Part shown: in pieces, positions 40,391 to 50,917 of the stretch | How the letters are laid out: every line of letters starts with the position of its first letter | Position numbering within the stretch: the first letter of the stretch is position 1 | Program-made: the position numbers and the translations under genes | The notes under the pieces: generated by a model | What the model was told of the DNA's origin: nothing | The model's input: only the letters and a program-made list of their open reading frames with translations | Database searches by the model: none | NCBI RefSeq assembly: GCF_000739875.1 | Contig: NZ_BBJR01000043.1 | Location: 1-64,000, forward strand | Direction of reading: 5' to 3' | Source of the DNA: Comamonas aquatica NBRC 14918 | GTDB lineage: Bacteria > Pseudomonadota > Gammaproteobacteria > Burkholderiales > Burkholderiaceae_C | Length of the DNA: 64,000 bases

Positions 40391-41796
40391 CAAACAGGTC
40401 TCTCTTGGGGGGGGTAATCGCGCATCAGGGCTTCGATCTCGGCCACCTCCACGGGCACGCCGCGGGTGATCAGCTCGCAGCCCGTGTCGGTCACCACGGC
40501 ATCGTCTTCGATGCGGATGCCGATGTGGTGGAAGGCTTGCGGCACGCCGGGCGCTGGGCGCACGTAGATGCCGGGCTCGATGGTGGTGACCATGCCGGGG
40601 CGCAGGATGCGGCTGGGCCGGGTGGTCACCACCTGGCCGCTGAGCGCATCGGTGTGCTGCGTGCTCTGGTCGATCTCGCTCGGCTCCACGTAGCTGCCGC
40701 AGTCGTGCACGTCCATGCCCAGCCAGTGGCCGGTGCGGTGCATGTAGAACTGGAAGTAGGCGCGCTGCGCGATCACGTCCTGGGCCGTGCCGTAGACGTT
40801 GCGGTCCAGCAGTCCCACGTCCAGCATGCCCTGCGCCAGCACGGCCACGGCGGCATCGTGCGCATCGCTGAAGCGGTTGCCGGCCTTGGTCACCGCCACT
40901 GCGGCCTTCTGGCTGGCCAGCACCAACTGGTACAGATCGCGCTGCGGGCCGCTGAACTGGCCGTTGGCCGGGAAGGTGCGGGTGATGTCGCTGGCATAGC
41001 CGTCCAGCTCGCAGCCGGCGTCGATCAGCACCAGCTCGCCGGCGCGCACGGGCGCCTTGTCGGCGCGGTAGTGCAGCACGCAGGCGTTGGCGCCGGCGGC
41101 GACGATGGACTCATAGGCCACGCCATTGGCACCGCCCTGGCGGAATTCGTGCAGCAGCTCGGCGTCCAGGTGGTATTCGCACACGGCCTCGCCGGCGCGC
41201 AGCATGCGGGCCGAGCGCTGCATGGCACGGATGTGGGCGCGGGCGCTGATCTGGCCGGCGCGGCGCATGAGGTCCAGCTCGTGCGCGTCCTTGACCAGGC
41301 GCATCTCGTCGAGCAACGTGCAGACATCACCCTGCGCCGCCGGGCACAGCGCCCCGGCACGGGTGCGGGCGCGCACCTGGCCCAGCCAGCCTTCTACGCG
41401 CGCGGCCAGCCCCTCGTGGGTGGCAAACGGCCACCAGACGGTGGCCTGGTTTTCCAGCAGGCGCGGCAGGCGCGTGTCGAGGTCATCGATGGACAGCGCC
41501 TCGCTCACGCCCAGGGTCTGCACCGCGGCCTGCGGGCCCAGGCGGTAGCCGTCCCAGATCTCGCGCTCCAGGTCCTTGGGCTGGCAGAACAGGGTGCTGC
41601 TGCCATCGGCCCGCAGCACCAGGCAGGCGCCGGGTTCGGTGAAGCCCGTCAGGTAGTAAAAGTAGCTGTCATGCCGGTACAGATAGCTGTTGTCGCGGTT
41701 GCGACCGCGCTCCGGTGCCGTGGGAATGATGGCGATGCCGCCATCGCCCAATTGGGCGGCCAGGCGGGCGCGGCGTTGTGCGTAAACAGAAGTCAT
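40390..41796 (-). CDS. pepP: Xaa-Pro aminopeptidase (aminopeptidase P)
   Basis: Mn-dependent peptidase (family M24) that removes an N-terminal residue before proline. 468 residues. Metal-ligand blocks: LIDAGCELDGYASDITRTFP, HRTGHWLGMDVHD and TTIEPGIYVRP. Start MTSVYAQRRARLAAQLG. It overlaps pyk by one base, an unusual link between peptide turnover and glycolysis. Confidence 0.95.
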   Translation of the reverse strand: MTSVYAQRRARLAAQLGDGGIAIIPTAPERGRNRDNSYLYRHDSYFYYLTGFTEPGACLVLRADGSSTLFCQPKDLEREIWDGYRLGPQAAVQTLGVSEALSIDDLDTRLPRLLENQATVWWPFATHEGLAARVEGWLGQVRARTRAGALCPAAQGDVCTLLDEMRLVKDAHELDLMRRAGQISARAHIRAMQRSARMLRAGEAVCEYHLDAELLHEFRQGGANGVAYESIVAAGANACVLHYRADKAPVRAGELVLIDAGCELDGYASDITRTFPANGQFSGPQRDLYQLVLASQKAAVAVTKAGNRFSDAHDAAVAVLAQGMLDVGLLDRNVYGTAQDVIAQRAYFQFYMHRTGHWLGMDVHDCGSYVEPSEIDQSTQHTDALSGQVVTTRPSRILRPGMVTTIEPGIYVRPAPGVPQAFHHIGIRIEDDAVVTDTGCELITRGVPVEVAEIEALMRDYPPQERPV

Positions 41797-41839
41797 GCCA
41801 CCGATGGTACTGCGCCGGAATGCCCCTGCGCGCCAGGGT

Positions 41840-42580
41840 TCAGGCCCATAGCAGGCTGACACCGGCCAGCATCAGCAAGGCGCACACCAGCCACTGCAGG
41901 GCCCGCTGCGGCAGCGGCGGCGGATGCCGCGCCACCAGCCACGTCACGGCGGCCACCACGGGCAGGGCCACCGCGCTGACCAGCACCGAGGACCAGGCCA
42001 GCTCGCCCATGGCGATGACCACCCCCAGGCGCAGTACATTGCCCATCAGGAACAGGGCCAGCAGGCTCTGGCGCACCACCAGCGGCGACAGCGGCTGGCG
42101 ATACAGGTGGTAGACCAGGGGCGGGCCGGACGTGGAAAACAGGCCGCCCAGCACGCCCGCCAGGCCCCCGGCCAGCCACGTCGACGGCCAGGGCGAGGGC
42201 GCCGTGCGCTGCGCCTTCTGCAGCAGCAGGACCACGGCGCACAGCACGATGGCCGCGCCCAGGATCATGCGCAGCACGCCCAGGGCGCTGCCGCTGAGCC
42301 AGTGCAGCAGCGCCAGCCCCAGCAGCGTGCCCAGCAGGCTGGTGATGGCCAGCGGCTGGAGCACGTCCCAGCGCGGCTCGAACGGGTGGCTGCGCAGGTA
42401 GACCGCACCGTTGACCAGCGACAGCAGGCAGGCCACGTTGGCGGCGTCGGCGATCGGCATCAGCTGCAAGGCCCCGGCCACGCCCACAAAGATCAGTCCA
42501 AAGGCAAAGCCCGTGAGGTTCTGGCACATCGACGCCAGGGCCACCACCACGAACAATTGCGCGTATTCCCACACCACCAT
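41840..42580 (-). CDS. TSUP (TauE/SafE) family membrane protein
   Basis: 246 residues with about eight hydrophobic helices in two similar halves, each starting with the family motif (SMCQNLTGFAFGLIFVG and GLAGVLGGLFSTSGPPLV). Proposed exporters of sulfite or organosulfonates; substrate unknown here. 43 bp upstream of pepP on the same strand. Confidence 0.85.
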   Translation of the reverse strand: MVVWEYAQLFVVVALASMCQNLTGFAFGLIFVGVAGALQLMPIADAANVACLLSLVNGAVYLRSHPFEPRWDVLQPLAITSLLGTLLGLALLHWLSGSALGVLRMILGAAIVLCAVVLLLQKAQRTAPSPWPSTWLAGGLAGVLGGLFSTSGPPLVYHLYRQPLSPLVVRQSLLALFLMGNVLRLGVVIAMGELAWSSVLVSAVALPVVAAVTWLVARHPPPLPQRALQWLVCALLMLAGVSLLWA

Positions 42581-42729
42581 CTCGGGTCTCCCATGCGGCG
42601 CCCCCGGGCCCTGCCGCGGCGGAATGCGCCGCATCCAACGAAAAAAGGATCTGCACGCGCGCGTCCCACCTGGGTTTCAAAGCCCTAAGCCTTGAAAACC
42701 TCGGCGCAGCGCGCGCCACCTGCTCTTTT

Positions 42730-43500
42730 TTATACAGCCTGGTTCAAGGCCGCCAGGCGCTCGGGCGTGCCCACATCGGTCCAGCGGCCGGTGTACAGCG
42801 AGGCCCCGCAGCGCCCCGCATCCATGGCCTGGCGCAGCAACGGTGCCAGCGGCGCGGCCACGCCCTGCGGGTTGCCGGCGGCGATGTCGCACCAGGGCGC
42901 GGCAAACAGCGCCGCCTTGAGCAGGGCGATGGTGCTGTAGGTGTAGCGCGGCGGCGCACCGGCCTGGCCGGCCGGTGCGGGCGGCAGGTTCAGCGCGCGG
43001 CCCGTGCCGCTGCCGGGCGTGCTTTCCTGCAGGCCAAAGTCGCCACCCGGGTGGTGCGCCGGGTTGGGCACCAGCCACACATGGGCCAGATCGTCGGACG
43101 CGGCAAAGGCCTGCGCCTGGGCCGCGTCGAAGACGAAGTCCGGCGCGTACACATCGCCCGCCGCCAGCCAGAACGCGGCGCCCAGCCGGGGCACGGCGCG
43201 GGCGATGCCGCCAGCGGTTTCCAGGGCTTGGCCGAAGTCGTCCTGCTCGTGCGAGTACTGCAGCTGCAGGCCCTGCGCGGGCCAGACGGCATCCAGGTGC
43301 GCAGGGATCTGGGCGCCCAGCCAGGCGGTGTTGACCAGCACCTGGCGCACGCCATCGCGCTGCAGGGCCCCCAGGTGCCAGTCCAGCAGGGCACGGCCTT
43401 GCACCGTCAGCAAGGGTTTGGGGGTGGTGTCGGTCAGGGGGCGCATGCGCTCGCCGCGGCCGGCGGCCAGCAGCATGGCGGGAAGGGAGGCAAAAGTCAT
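42730..43500 (-). CDS. MurU-like sugar-phosphate nucleotidyltransferase
   Basis: 256 residues. N-terminal signature AMLLAAGRGERMRPLTD and TPKPLL, followed by the uridylyltransferase fold. It resembles N-acetylmuramate-1-phosphate uridylyltransferase (MurU) of the peptidoglycan recycling route that bypasses fosfomycin. amgK, its usual partner, is not visible beside it, so the exact substrate is uncertain. Start MTFASLPAM. Divergent from tkt. Confidence 0.8.
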   Translation of the reverse strand: MTFASLPAMLLAAGRGERMRPLTDTTPKPLLTVQGRALLDWHLGALQRDGVRQVLVNTAWLGAQIPAHLDAVWPAQGLQLQYSHEQDDFGQALETAGGIARAVPRLGAAFWLAAGDVYAPDFVFDAAQAQAFAASDDLAHVWLVPNPAHHPGGDFGLQESTPGSGTGRALNLPPAPAGQAGAPPRYTYSTIALLKAALFAAPWCDIAAGNPQGVAAPLAPLLRQAMDAGRCGASLYTGRWTDVGTPERLAALNQAV

Positions 43501-43604
43501 GGCGTAGCAGTTTTCTCTGGCGTGCGCAGGCACGCAGCAGCCCACACTGTAGGCGATGCAGGGGGCTATGTAATCGACTGGAAACCGCCGCCAGCCCACA
43601 CCGG

Positions 43605-43610
43605 TAAAAT
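43605..43610 (+). promoter_or_regulatory. candidate -10 box of tkt
   Basis: TAAAAT 45 bp before the tkt ATG in the 154-bp divergent region; no clear -35 hexamer. Confidence 0.35.
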
Positions 43611-43654
43611 CCCGCAATTCTTTGCACCAACACCAACCCCGGAGCCAATCTCCC

Positions 43655-45697
43655 ATGGCAAACACCCCGATGATGGCCAACGCAATCCGTGCGCTGGCAA
43701 TGGACGCCGTTCAACAAGCCAACTCCGGTCACCCCGGCGCCCCCATGGGCATGGCCGACATGGCCGTGGCGCTGTGGAGCCGCCACCTGCAGCACAACCC
43801 CACCAACCCCCTGTGGGCCAACCGTGACCGCTTCATCCTGTCGAACGGCCACGGCTCGATGCTGATCTACGCGCTGCTGCACCTGAGCGGCTACGACCTG
43901 CCCCTGCAAGAGCTGAAGAACTTCCGCCAGCTGCACAGCAAGACCGCCGGCCACCCCGAAGTGGGCATCACCCCCGGCGTGGAAACCACCACAGGCCCCC
44001 TGGGTCAGGGCATCACCAATGCCGTGGGCTTCGCCCTGGCGGAAAAGCTGCTGGCCGCCGAGTTCAACCAGCCCAAGCACGCCATCGTCGACCACCACAC
44101 CTTCGTGTTCATGGGTGACGGCTGCCTGATGGAAGGCATCAGCCACGAAGCCGCCGCCCTGGCCGGCGCCTGGAAGCTGAACAAGCTGATCGCCCTGTGG
44201 GACGACAACGGCATCTCCATCGACGGCCAGGTCACGCCCTGGTTCGGCGACGACACCCCTGCGCGCTTCGAAGCCTACGGCTGGAACGTGATCCGCGCCG
44301 TGGACGGCCACAACGTGGACGCCGTGGACGCCGCCATCGCCCTGGCCAAGAAGAGCAAGGACAAGCCCACACTGATCTGCTGCAAGACCAGCATCGGCAA
44401 GGGCTCGCCCAACCGCGCCAACACCGCCAAGGCCCACGGCGAACCCCTGGGTGCCGACGAAATCGCCCTGACCCGTGCCGCCCTGGGCTGGACGCACGCG
44501 CCCTTCGAGATCCCCGCCGAGGTCTACGCCGACTGGGACGCCAAGGCCGCCGGCCAGAAGGCCGAAGCCGCCTGGAACAAGAAATTCGCGGCCTACGCCA
44601 AGGCCTTCCCCGCCCAGGCCGCCGAATTCACCCGCCGCATGGCCGGTGACCTGCCCGCCAACTTCCTGCAAGTGGCCGCCCAGATCGCGTCCGACGCGCA
44701 CGACCAGGCCGCCACCGTGGCCAGCCGCAAGGCCAGCCAGCTGGCCCTGGAAGGCCTGACCGCCGCCCTGCCCGAACTGCTGGGCGGCTCGGCCGACCTG
44801 ACAGGCTCCAACCTGACCAACACCAAGTCCACCCCTGCCTTCCGCGTGGACGCCAAGGGCGCCGTGGTCAAGACCGAAGCCGGCCAGATCGGCCGCCACA
44901 TCAACTACGGTGTGCGCGAGTTCGGCATGGCCGCCATCATGAACGGCATTGCGCTGCACGGTGGCTTCATCCCCTACGCCGGCACCTTCCTGACCTTCTC
45001 CGACTACAGCCGCAACGCCATCCGCATGGCGGCCCTGATGAAGCAGCGCGTGGTGCACGTGTTCACGCACGACTCCATCGGCCTGGGCGAAGACGGCCCC
45101 ACCCACCAGTCCATCGAGCATGCCGCCTCGCTGCGCCTGATCCCCGGCCTGGACGTGTGGCGCCCCGCCGACACCACGGAAACCGCCGTGGCATGGACCG
45201 TGGCCCTGAGCCAGAAGCACAAGCCCACGGCCCTGCTGCTGAGCCGCCAGAACCTGGCCTACGCACCCAAGAGCGAAGACGCGCTGGACCACATCGCCAA
45301 CGGCGCCTACGTGCTGTCCGAGCCCAAGGATGTGGGCCTGAAGGGCAAGGCCCAGGCCGTGATCATCGCCACCGGCTCCGAAGTGCAGCTGGCCCTGGCC
45401 GCGCAAAAGCAGCTGGCCGCCCAGAAGATTGCCGTGCGCGTGGTCTCCATGCCCAGCACCACCACCTTCGACAAGCAGGACGTGGCGTACAAGACCAGCG
45501 TGCTGCCCGCCGGCCTGCCCCGCATCGCCGTCGAAATGGGCGTGACCGACTTCTGGTGGAAGTACGGCTGCGCCGCCGTGGTGGGCATCGACACCTACGG
45601 TGAATCGGCCCCCGCACCCGTGCTGTTCAAGCACTTCGGCTTCACCGCCGAAAACGTGGCCGCCACCGTGATCGAGGCGATCCAGCGCAACAAGTAA
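43655..45697 (+). CDS. tkt: transketolase
   Basis: Thiamine-diphosphate enzyme moving two-carbon units in the pentose phosphate pathway (and Calvin cycle). 680 residues. [19 protein letters not shown], thiamine-binding [14 protein letters not shown], and catalytic-Glu region [14 protein letters not shown]. Start [12 protein letters not shown]. Followed by its own terminator and gap. Confidence 0.97.
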   Translation: MANTPMMANAIRALAMDAVQQANSGHPGAPMGMADMAVALWSRHLQHNPTNPLWANRDRFILSNGHGSMLIYALLHLSGYDLPLQELKNFRQLHSKTAGHPEVGITPGVETTTGPLGQGITNAVGFALAEKLLAAEFNQPKHAIVDHHTFVFMGDGCLMEGISHEAAALAGAWKLNKLIALWDDNGISIDGQVTPWFGDDTPARFEAYGWNVIRAVDGHNVDAVDAAIALAKKSKDKPTLICCKTSIGKGSPNRANTAKAHGEPLGADEIALTRAALGWTHAPFEIPAEVYADWDAKAAGQKAEAAWNKKFAAYAKAFPAQAAEFTRRMAGDLPANFLQVAAQIASDAHDQAATVASRKASQLALEGLTAALPELLGGSADLTGSNLTNTKSTPAFRVDAKGAVVKTEAGQIGRHINYGVREFGMAAIMNGIALHGGFIPYAGTFLTFSDYSRNAIRMAALMKQRVVHVFTHDSIGLGEDGPTHQSIEHAASLRLIPGLDVWRPADTTETAVAWTVALSQKHKPTALLLSRQNLAYAPKSEDALDHIANGAYVLSEPKDVGLKGKAQAVIIATGSEVQLALAAQKQLAAQKIAVRVVSMPSTTTFDKQDVAYKTSVLPAGLPRIAVEMGVTDFWWKYGCAAVVGIDTYGESAPAPVLFKHFGFTAENVAATVIEAIQRNK

Positions 45698-45705
45698 TCA
45701 CGACT

Positions 45706-45743
45706 GAAACACCCGCCCACGCCTTGGCCGAGGCGGGTGTTTT
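45706..45743 (+). terminator. intrinsic terminator of tkt
   Basis: 11-bp stem AAACACCCGCC/GGCGGGTGTTT with a 15-nt loop, ending in T4, between tkt and gap. Confidence 0.8.
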
Positions 45744-45754
45744 ACGTACAGTGA

Positions 45755-46792
<1,038 letters not shown>

Positions 46793-46810
46793 TCTTCCGG
46801 ATTACCTGCC

Positions 46811-46860
46811 AAAACAGGCTCCAGCGCTTGCCCATCCAGCGCTGGCAGCTATGAAAAAAG
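46811..46860. repeat. dispersed hairpin repeat R7 (compact form)
   Basis: AAAACAGGCTCCAGCGCT, a 9-nt loop TGCCCATCC, then AGCGCTGGCAGCTATG and A6. Shows the basic unit: CAGCGCT/AGCGCTG stem with partly complementary outer arms. It abuts the gap terminator. Confidence 0.7.
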
Positions 46861-46885
46861 CCAAGTCATCGACTTGGCTTTTTTT
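46854..46885. terminator. bidirectional terminator between gap and the 85-aa gene
   Basis: Stem AAAAAAGCCAAGTC/GACTTGGCTTTTTT (14 bp) with loop ATC and a T7 run on the plus strand. Confidence 0.93.
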
Positions 46886-46917
46886 GTGCCATGGCCCCCG
46901 GGGCCGGTGGCGGCGCC

Positions 46918-47175
46918 TCAGCGCAGGATGGCGATGCTGCCCTCGTCCACGTAGTACATGAACTCCTCGCGCGCCAGCGTCACCGTGACCGGCTGGCCCT
47001 CGCTGGTCCAGGACACCACCATGCTGGCCAGGGCCACGTCCACCTGCACTTCCTGCCCTTGGGGGATATCGTCCAGCGGGCCATCGCCTACGCGGTGCTG
47101 GACCCGGCCTTCGATGCGTGCCTGAAAGCGTTCGGGCAACTGGGTGATGGCGTCGGTCTCTGGGATTGTTGTCAT
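46918..47175 (-). CDS. small protein of unknown function (85 aa)
   Basis: Not recognised. 85 residues, acidic, beta-rich by appearance: a central strand-turn pattern (VQVDVALASMVVSWTSEG) and an end rich in aromatic/acidic residues (EEFMYYVDEGSIAILR). No Cys, signal or membrane helix. The ribosome binding site AGGAGG five bases before ATG is near ideal, suggesting high expression. It stands alone between terminators, convergent with gap and divergent from aspA across 459 bp. Confidence 0.8.
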   Translation of the reverse strand: MTTIPETDAITQLPERFQARIEGRVQHRVGDGPLDDIPQGQEVQVDVALASMVVSWTSEGQPVTVTLAREEFMYYVDEGSIAILR

Positions 47176-47634
47176 AGGTTCCTCCTAGTTTGCGGGGCGC
47201 GGCCGTGGCCGGCGCTGGGCCTGCCATCTGAACATGCCGCGCGCGCCCTGTCTGTCAGCCAGGGGGCCGTATCACCGCCCCGACCGCAGGAACCCAGGGC
47301 CGCTGATACACCGTTTTAGACACATGTTTTCGCACTGCTTCAGTGCGATATGCGACAAAAACCACTAATCTATGCAATTTATTCATTTTTATGCGATTTA
47401 TTTAGGCAAATACACGCAAAAAGCACCTTGAAAGTGCAAATGCACGGCATCTATGCACAAATGCGGTGCAACCCATGCGCACGGCTTTCATAATCCCTGG
47501 CAATGCCCCGCGGCGCCCCCGGCCCTGCGACCGGGCACACGGCCCCGCCATCCGGGCCCTGCACGCCGCCTGTCCGGGCGGCGTTTGCACGTCTGGCGGG
47601 TCGGCACGCCATTCAACGAGAGAGCCACACCGCC
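47176..47634. other. long AT-rich regulatory region before aspA
   Basis: 459 bp without a credible gene; its middle (about 47330-47480) is clearly more AT-rich than the surroundings. It holds TATGCRA repeats (47349-47402) and a small hairpin CACTG/CAGTG (47335-47345). It divides the 85-aa gene (minus) from aspA (plus) and probably contains both promoters. Confidence 0.6.
47349..47402. promoter_or_regulatory. direct repeats TATGCRA(TTTATT) upstream of aspA
   Basis: TATGCAATTTATT at 47371-47383 and TATGCGATTTATT at 47390-47402, 19 bp apart, plus TATGCGACAAAA starting at 47349, 22 bp before the first. The roughly two-helical-turn spacing suits cooperative binding of a regulator on one DNA face. 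Confidence 0.5.
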
Positions 47635-49041
47635 ATGCGCCAGGAACACGACTTTTTGGGTCCCAAGGACATCCCCGACCACGCCTACTGGGGCGTGCAC
47701 TCCGCCCGGGCGGTGGAGAACTTCCCCATCACCGGCCACACCGTGGCGCAGATGCCGGCCCTGGTGCGCGCCCTGGCGCATGTGAAGCAGGCCGCGGCCG
47801 CCGCCAACCTGCGCCTGGGCGTGATCAGCCAGACCCAGGCGGATGCGATTGCCCAGGCCTGCCAGCGCCTGATCGCCGGCCAGCACCATGAGCAGTTCGT
47901 GGTGGACGTGCTCCAGGGCGGAGCCGGCACCTCAACCAACATGAACGCCAATGAGGTGATCGCCAACCTGGCGCTGGAAATCCTGGGCCTGCCCAAGGGC
48001 CGCTACGACGTGATCCACCCCAACGACCACGTCAACGCCTCGCAGTCCACCAACGATGCCTACCCCACGGCGGTCAAGCTGGCCACCTACTTCGGCATCC
48101 AGGACCTGCTGGCGGCACTGGCTGCGCTGCGCGGCGCCTTCCAGGCCAAGGCCGGGGAGTTCGCCCACATCCTCAAGATCGGCCGCACGCAGCTGCAGGA
48201 CGCCGTGCCCATGACGCTGGGCCAGGAGTTCACGGCCTTTGCCCAGATGATTGCCGACGATGAGCAGCGCCTGCGCGAATCGGCGACCCTGATGTGCGAG
48301 ATCAACCTCGGCGGCACCGCCATCGGCACCGGCATCAACGCCCCCGTGGGCTATGTGGACGTGGTGGTGCCCACGCTGGCCGCGCTGTCCGGCGTGCCCG
48401 TGGTCAAGGCGCGCGACCTGATCGCCGCCACAGGCGACACCGGCGCCTTTGCCGACATCTCCGGCATCCTCAAGCGCATCGCCGTCAAGCTGTCCAAGAT
48501 CAGCAACGACCTGCGCCTGCTGTCCTCCGGCCCGCAGGCCGGCGTGGGCGACATCCGCCTGCCCGCACGCCAGGCTGGCTCGTCCATCATGCCGGGCAAG
48601 GTCAACCCGGTGATACCGGAGGTGGTGAACCAGGTTTGTTTCGAGGTCATCGGCCATGACGCGGCCATCACCATGGCCGTGGAAGGCGGGCAGCTGCAGC
48701 TCAACGCCTTCGAGCCACTGATGGCCTGGGCCCTGCACCAGAGCCTGAGCCACCTGGGCCGCGCCTGCCACACCCTGCAGCGCAACTGCGTCGAGGGCAT
48801 CGAGGCCAACACCGCCCTGCTGGACGCGCGCATCCACGAGTCGGTGACGCTGGTGACCGCCCTCAACCCACTGATCGGCTACGAGAAGGCCGCCCAGATC
48901 GCCAAGACGGCCATGGCCTCGGGCAAGCCCATCACCCTGGTGGCCGAGGAGCTGGGCATCATGGACCAGGCGCAGATGCGCGCGCTGCTGGTGGCCGACA
49001 AGCTGACCACGCCCGGCGCGCTGACGGCCACGGCGGCCTGA
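47635..49041 (+). CDS. aspA: aspartate ammonia-lyase
   Basis: Reversible deamination of aspartate to fumarate. 468 residues, close to E. coli AspA (478). Closer to AspA than FumC: EHDFLGPKDIPDHAYWGVHS at the start, MGRTQLQDAVPMTLGQEF-like IGRTQLQDAVPMTLGQEF, and the catalytic loop signature GSSIMPGKVNP. Start MRQEHDFLG (47635); the frame continues upstream with low-complexity sequence. Ammonia and fumarate from this enzyme feed central metabolism and anaerobic fumarate respiration. Confidence 0.93.
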   Translation: MRQEHDFLGPKDIPDHAYWGVHSARAVENFPITGHTVAQMPALVRALAHVKQAAAAANLRLGVISQTQADAIAQACQRLIAGQHHEQFVVDVLQGGAGTSTNMNANEVIANLALEILGLPKGRYDVIHPNDHVNASQSTNDAYPTAVKLATYFGIQDLLAALAALRGAFQAKAGEFAHILKIGRTQLQDAVPMTLGQEFTAFAQMIADDEQRLRESATLMCEINLGGTAIGTGINAPVGYVDVVVPTLAALSGVPVVKARDLIAATGDTGAFADISGILKRIAVKLSKISNDLRLLSSGPQAGVGDIRLPARQAGSSIMPGKVNPVIPEVVNQVCFEVIGHDAAITMAVEGGQLQLNAFEPLMAWALHQSLSHLGRACHTLQRNCVEGIEANTALLDARIHESVTLVTALNPLIGYEKAAQIAKTAMASGKPITLVAEELGIMDQAQMRALLVADKLTTPGALTATAA

Positions 49042-49085
49042 ACCAGGCAGCAGCGCAGGCCGGCCTTGCGCGGGCCCGGCCCATG

Positions 49086-49116
49086 AAAAAAGCCATGGCC
49101 GAAAGGCCATGGCTTT
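49086..49116. terminator. terminator between convergent aspA and HPF-like gene
   Basis: 12-bp stem AAAGCCATGGCC/GGCCATGGCTTT with a GAAA loop. Six T on the minus strand, three on plus. Confidence 0.9.
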
Positions 49117-49149
49117 GGGGTACAGAAACTGTCGGTGGCGGTGTGGGAA

Positions 49150-49521
49150 TCAGCCGTTCGTGCCGGTGGCCGCGTCGTCCACCCCGCGCACGCTTTCACG
49201 GCCGTTCTTGTCGCGCAGCTTGTCCAGATCGGCTTCCACGGTGCGGCGCAGCTTTTCCAGCGCGGCATTGAATGCGTCCTTGACCTTTTCCGCCTCGGCA
49301 TTCACGGCCACCGGAGGGCGACCGTTGGCCCGGGTTTCCAGCACGCACTTCTTGCCCGGGCCGCCCGTGGCTTTCAGGGCATCCACCCCGGTCAGGAACA
49401 CCTCGACGCGCACCACATGCTCCTTGAGCCGGGCCAGTTTGGTGTTGATTTCCTCATGGGCCCATGTCTCCAGCGAATCGCCACCCTGGATGGTTGCGTC
49501 GGTATGGACTTGTACTTGCAT
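49150..49521 (-). CDS. HPF/RaiA-fold ribosome-associated protein (second paralogue)
   Basis: 123 residues. MQVQVHTDATIQGGDSLETW, TKLARLKEHVVRVEVFLTG and AFNAALEKLRRTVEADLDKL fit the sigma-54 modulation/S30EA fold. It is more diverged than the hpf gene at 17.4 kb and has a charged tail (LRDKNGRESVRGVDD). AAGGAGAG precedes the ATG at 49521. An FNR-type palindrome lies about 170 bp upstream, hinting at low-oxygen induction. Confidence 0.82.
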   Translation of the reverse strand: MQVQVHTDATIQGGDSLETWAHEEINTKLARLKEHVVRVEVFLTGVDALKATGGPGKKCVLETRANGRPPVAVNAEAEKVKDAFNAALEKLRRTVEADLDKLRDKNGRESVRGVDDAATGTNG

Positions 49522-49852
49522 GCATCTCTCCTTGTCACCAAATGCCGTGCCCTTGATCGCACGACGGGTTTTGCTGAGGCCAGCGGAAATCAGGTTGCTG
49601 CACACATCCTAGCAGCGCTGCAGCCACCTGCCGCCCGACAACCACAGTGTGGGGTCAAAAACTGCCGCTGCAAGTCAGTCCAGGGCGTCTGATTGACCCG
49701 GATCAACCCGACCACCGCCGCCGCGGCGTCGGCCGGTCGCCACACCCCGGCCGGGCCGCGGGGCCGGATAGACTCAAAATACATAGCACGCCAGCCAGTC
49801 TGGATGGATGCCACCGGGCGGCGTTCTGCGGCAGTTGCGGCAGCTCTCCTAC
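49522..49852. other. divergent region HPF-like / C26 amidotransferase
   Basis: 331 bp without a gene. Contains an FNR-type palindrome at 49693-49706 and GC-rich DNA. No other clear promoter element seen. Confidence 0.5.
49693..49706. promoter_or_regulatory. FNR/Anr-type palindrome
   Basis: TTGACCCGGATCAA fits TTGAY-N4-RTCAA. It lies 172 bp upstream of the HPF-like ATG and 147 bp upstream of the amidotransferase ATG. Confidence 0.5.
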
Positions 49853-50788
49853 ATGACAAAACCCGGGGACGCGGTTACAAACCCAAGCATCGCCATCCCT
49901 GCCGTGCCTGTCGCCATGTCCCCACCTGCCTCGCGCCGCCTCAAGATCGGGCTGTCCGCCTGCTTCTCCCACGCCGACCCCAGCCGCCCGTTGTTCACCG
50001 GCAAGACCCTGCAGTACGTGGAGCAGTCGATCGCGCACTGGATCATGTCCTCGGGCGCGATGGTGGTGATGGTGCCCTGCCCCATGGGCGAGACCGCCAA
50101 GGGCGATGTGACCCTGGCGCATTACGCGCAATGGCTGGACGGCGTGGTCATGCACGGCGGCGCCGATGTCTGGCCCGGCAGCTATGGCGAGGAGCCGCTG
50201 CGCCCCGAATGGCTGGGCGACCGCGTGCGCGACCTGTACGACCTGGCCGTGGTCGAGGCCTTCAGCCAGGCGGGCAAGCCCATCTTCGGGGTGTGCCGCG
50301 GGTTGCAGCTGATCAACGTGGCCTTTGGCGGCACGCTGTACCAGGACATCCTGACCCAGGTGCCGGGCGCGCAGATGCACCGCAACGCCACCACCTACGA
50401 CCGGCACCAGCACGACATCCACATCGTCAAGGGCTCGCGCCTGGCCCAGCTCTACCCCAACACCTACATGGCGCGGGTCAACAGTATCCACCACCAGGGC
50501 ATCAAGGACGTGGCACCGGGCTTCGAGGTGGAGGCCTGGAGCGTGCCCGACCACATCCCCGAGGCCATCTACCGCCGGGCCCCGGGCCAGAGCTACATCG
50601 CTGCCACGCAGTGGCACCCTGAGTTTCATCACCCGGACAGCCCCATCATCGACAGCAGCGTGCTGCTGGGCGACTTTCTGACCGCCTGCCAGCGCGCCAA
50701 GTTCCAGCCCGCGGTGGGCCACAGCCCGTTCCGCATCCGCGACCGCGCCGCGCGCCTGCTGCGCCGGGCACTGCTGCGCAGGCGCTAA
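49853..50788 (+). CDS. class I glutamine amidotransferase-like hydrolase (peptidase C26, PuuD-like)
   Basis: 311 residues. Nucleophile Cys in FGVCRGLQLIN, catalytic His/Glu in ATQWHPEFHH, and VMHGGADVWPGSYGEE near the start of the domain. The family hydrolyses gamma-glutamyl bonds, as in gamma-glutamyl-GABA of putrescine breakdown; no other puu gene is nearby. Start uncertain: ATG 49853 (used) or ATG 49916 (MSPPASRRLKIG, closer to the domain). Confidence 0.85.
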   Translation: MTKPGDAVTNPSIAIPAVPVAMSPPASRRLKIGLSACFSHADPSRPLFTGKTLQYVEQSIAHWIMSSGAMVVMVPCPMGETAKGDVTLAHYAQWLDGVVMHGGADVWPGSYGEEPLRPEWLGDRVRDLYDLAVVEAFSQAGKPIFGVCRGLQLINVAFGGTLYQDILTQVPGAQMHRNATTYDRHQHDIHIVKGSRLAQLYPNTYMARVNSIHHQGIKDVAPGFEVEAWSVPDHIPEAIYRRAPGQSYIAATQWHPEFHHPDSPIIDSSVLLGDFLTACQRAKFQPAVGHSPFRIRDRAARLLRRALLRRR

Positions 50789-50880
50789 AAAAAGGAGCAG
50801 TCCGCACCCATCCTGCGCTGGTCTTACATGCAAAACGCATCAAAAACCACCTAAGACGAGCGCGGACCGCTCACTTTTTT
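50787..50880. repeat. dispersed hairpin repeat R8, inverted pair
   Basis: Arms AAAAAAGGAGCAGTCCGC and GCGGACCGCTCACTTTTTT lie about 60 bp apart and are nearly complementary; inner GGTCTTA and TAAGACG also pair. It sits between the convergent amidotransferase and PepSY genes and could end both transcripts. Confidence 0.7.
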
Positions 50881-50917
50881 CACCAACCCCACCGCAGCGG
50901 GGCTGCCGGCCCGTCGC

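Noticed and set aside
47503-47634. Upstream extension of aspA
   Set aside because: Pro/Gly/Arg-rich sequence without family similarity; AspA homology starts at MRQEHDFLG.
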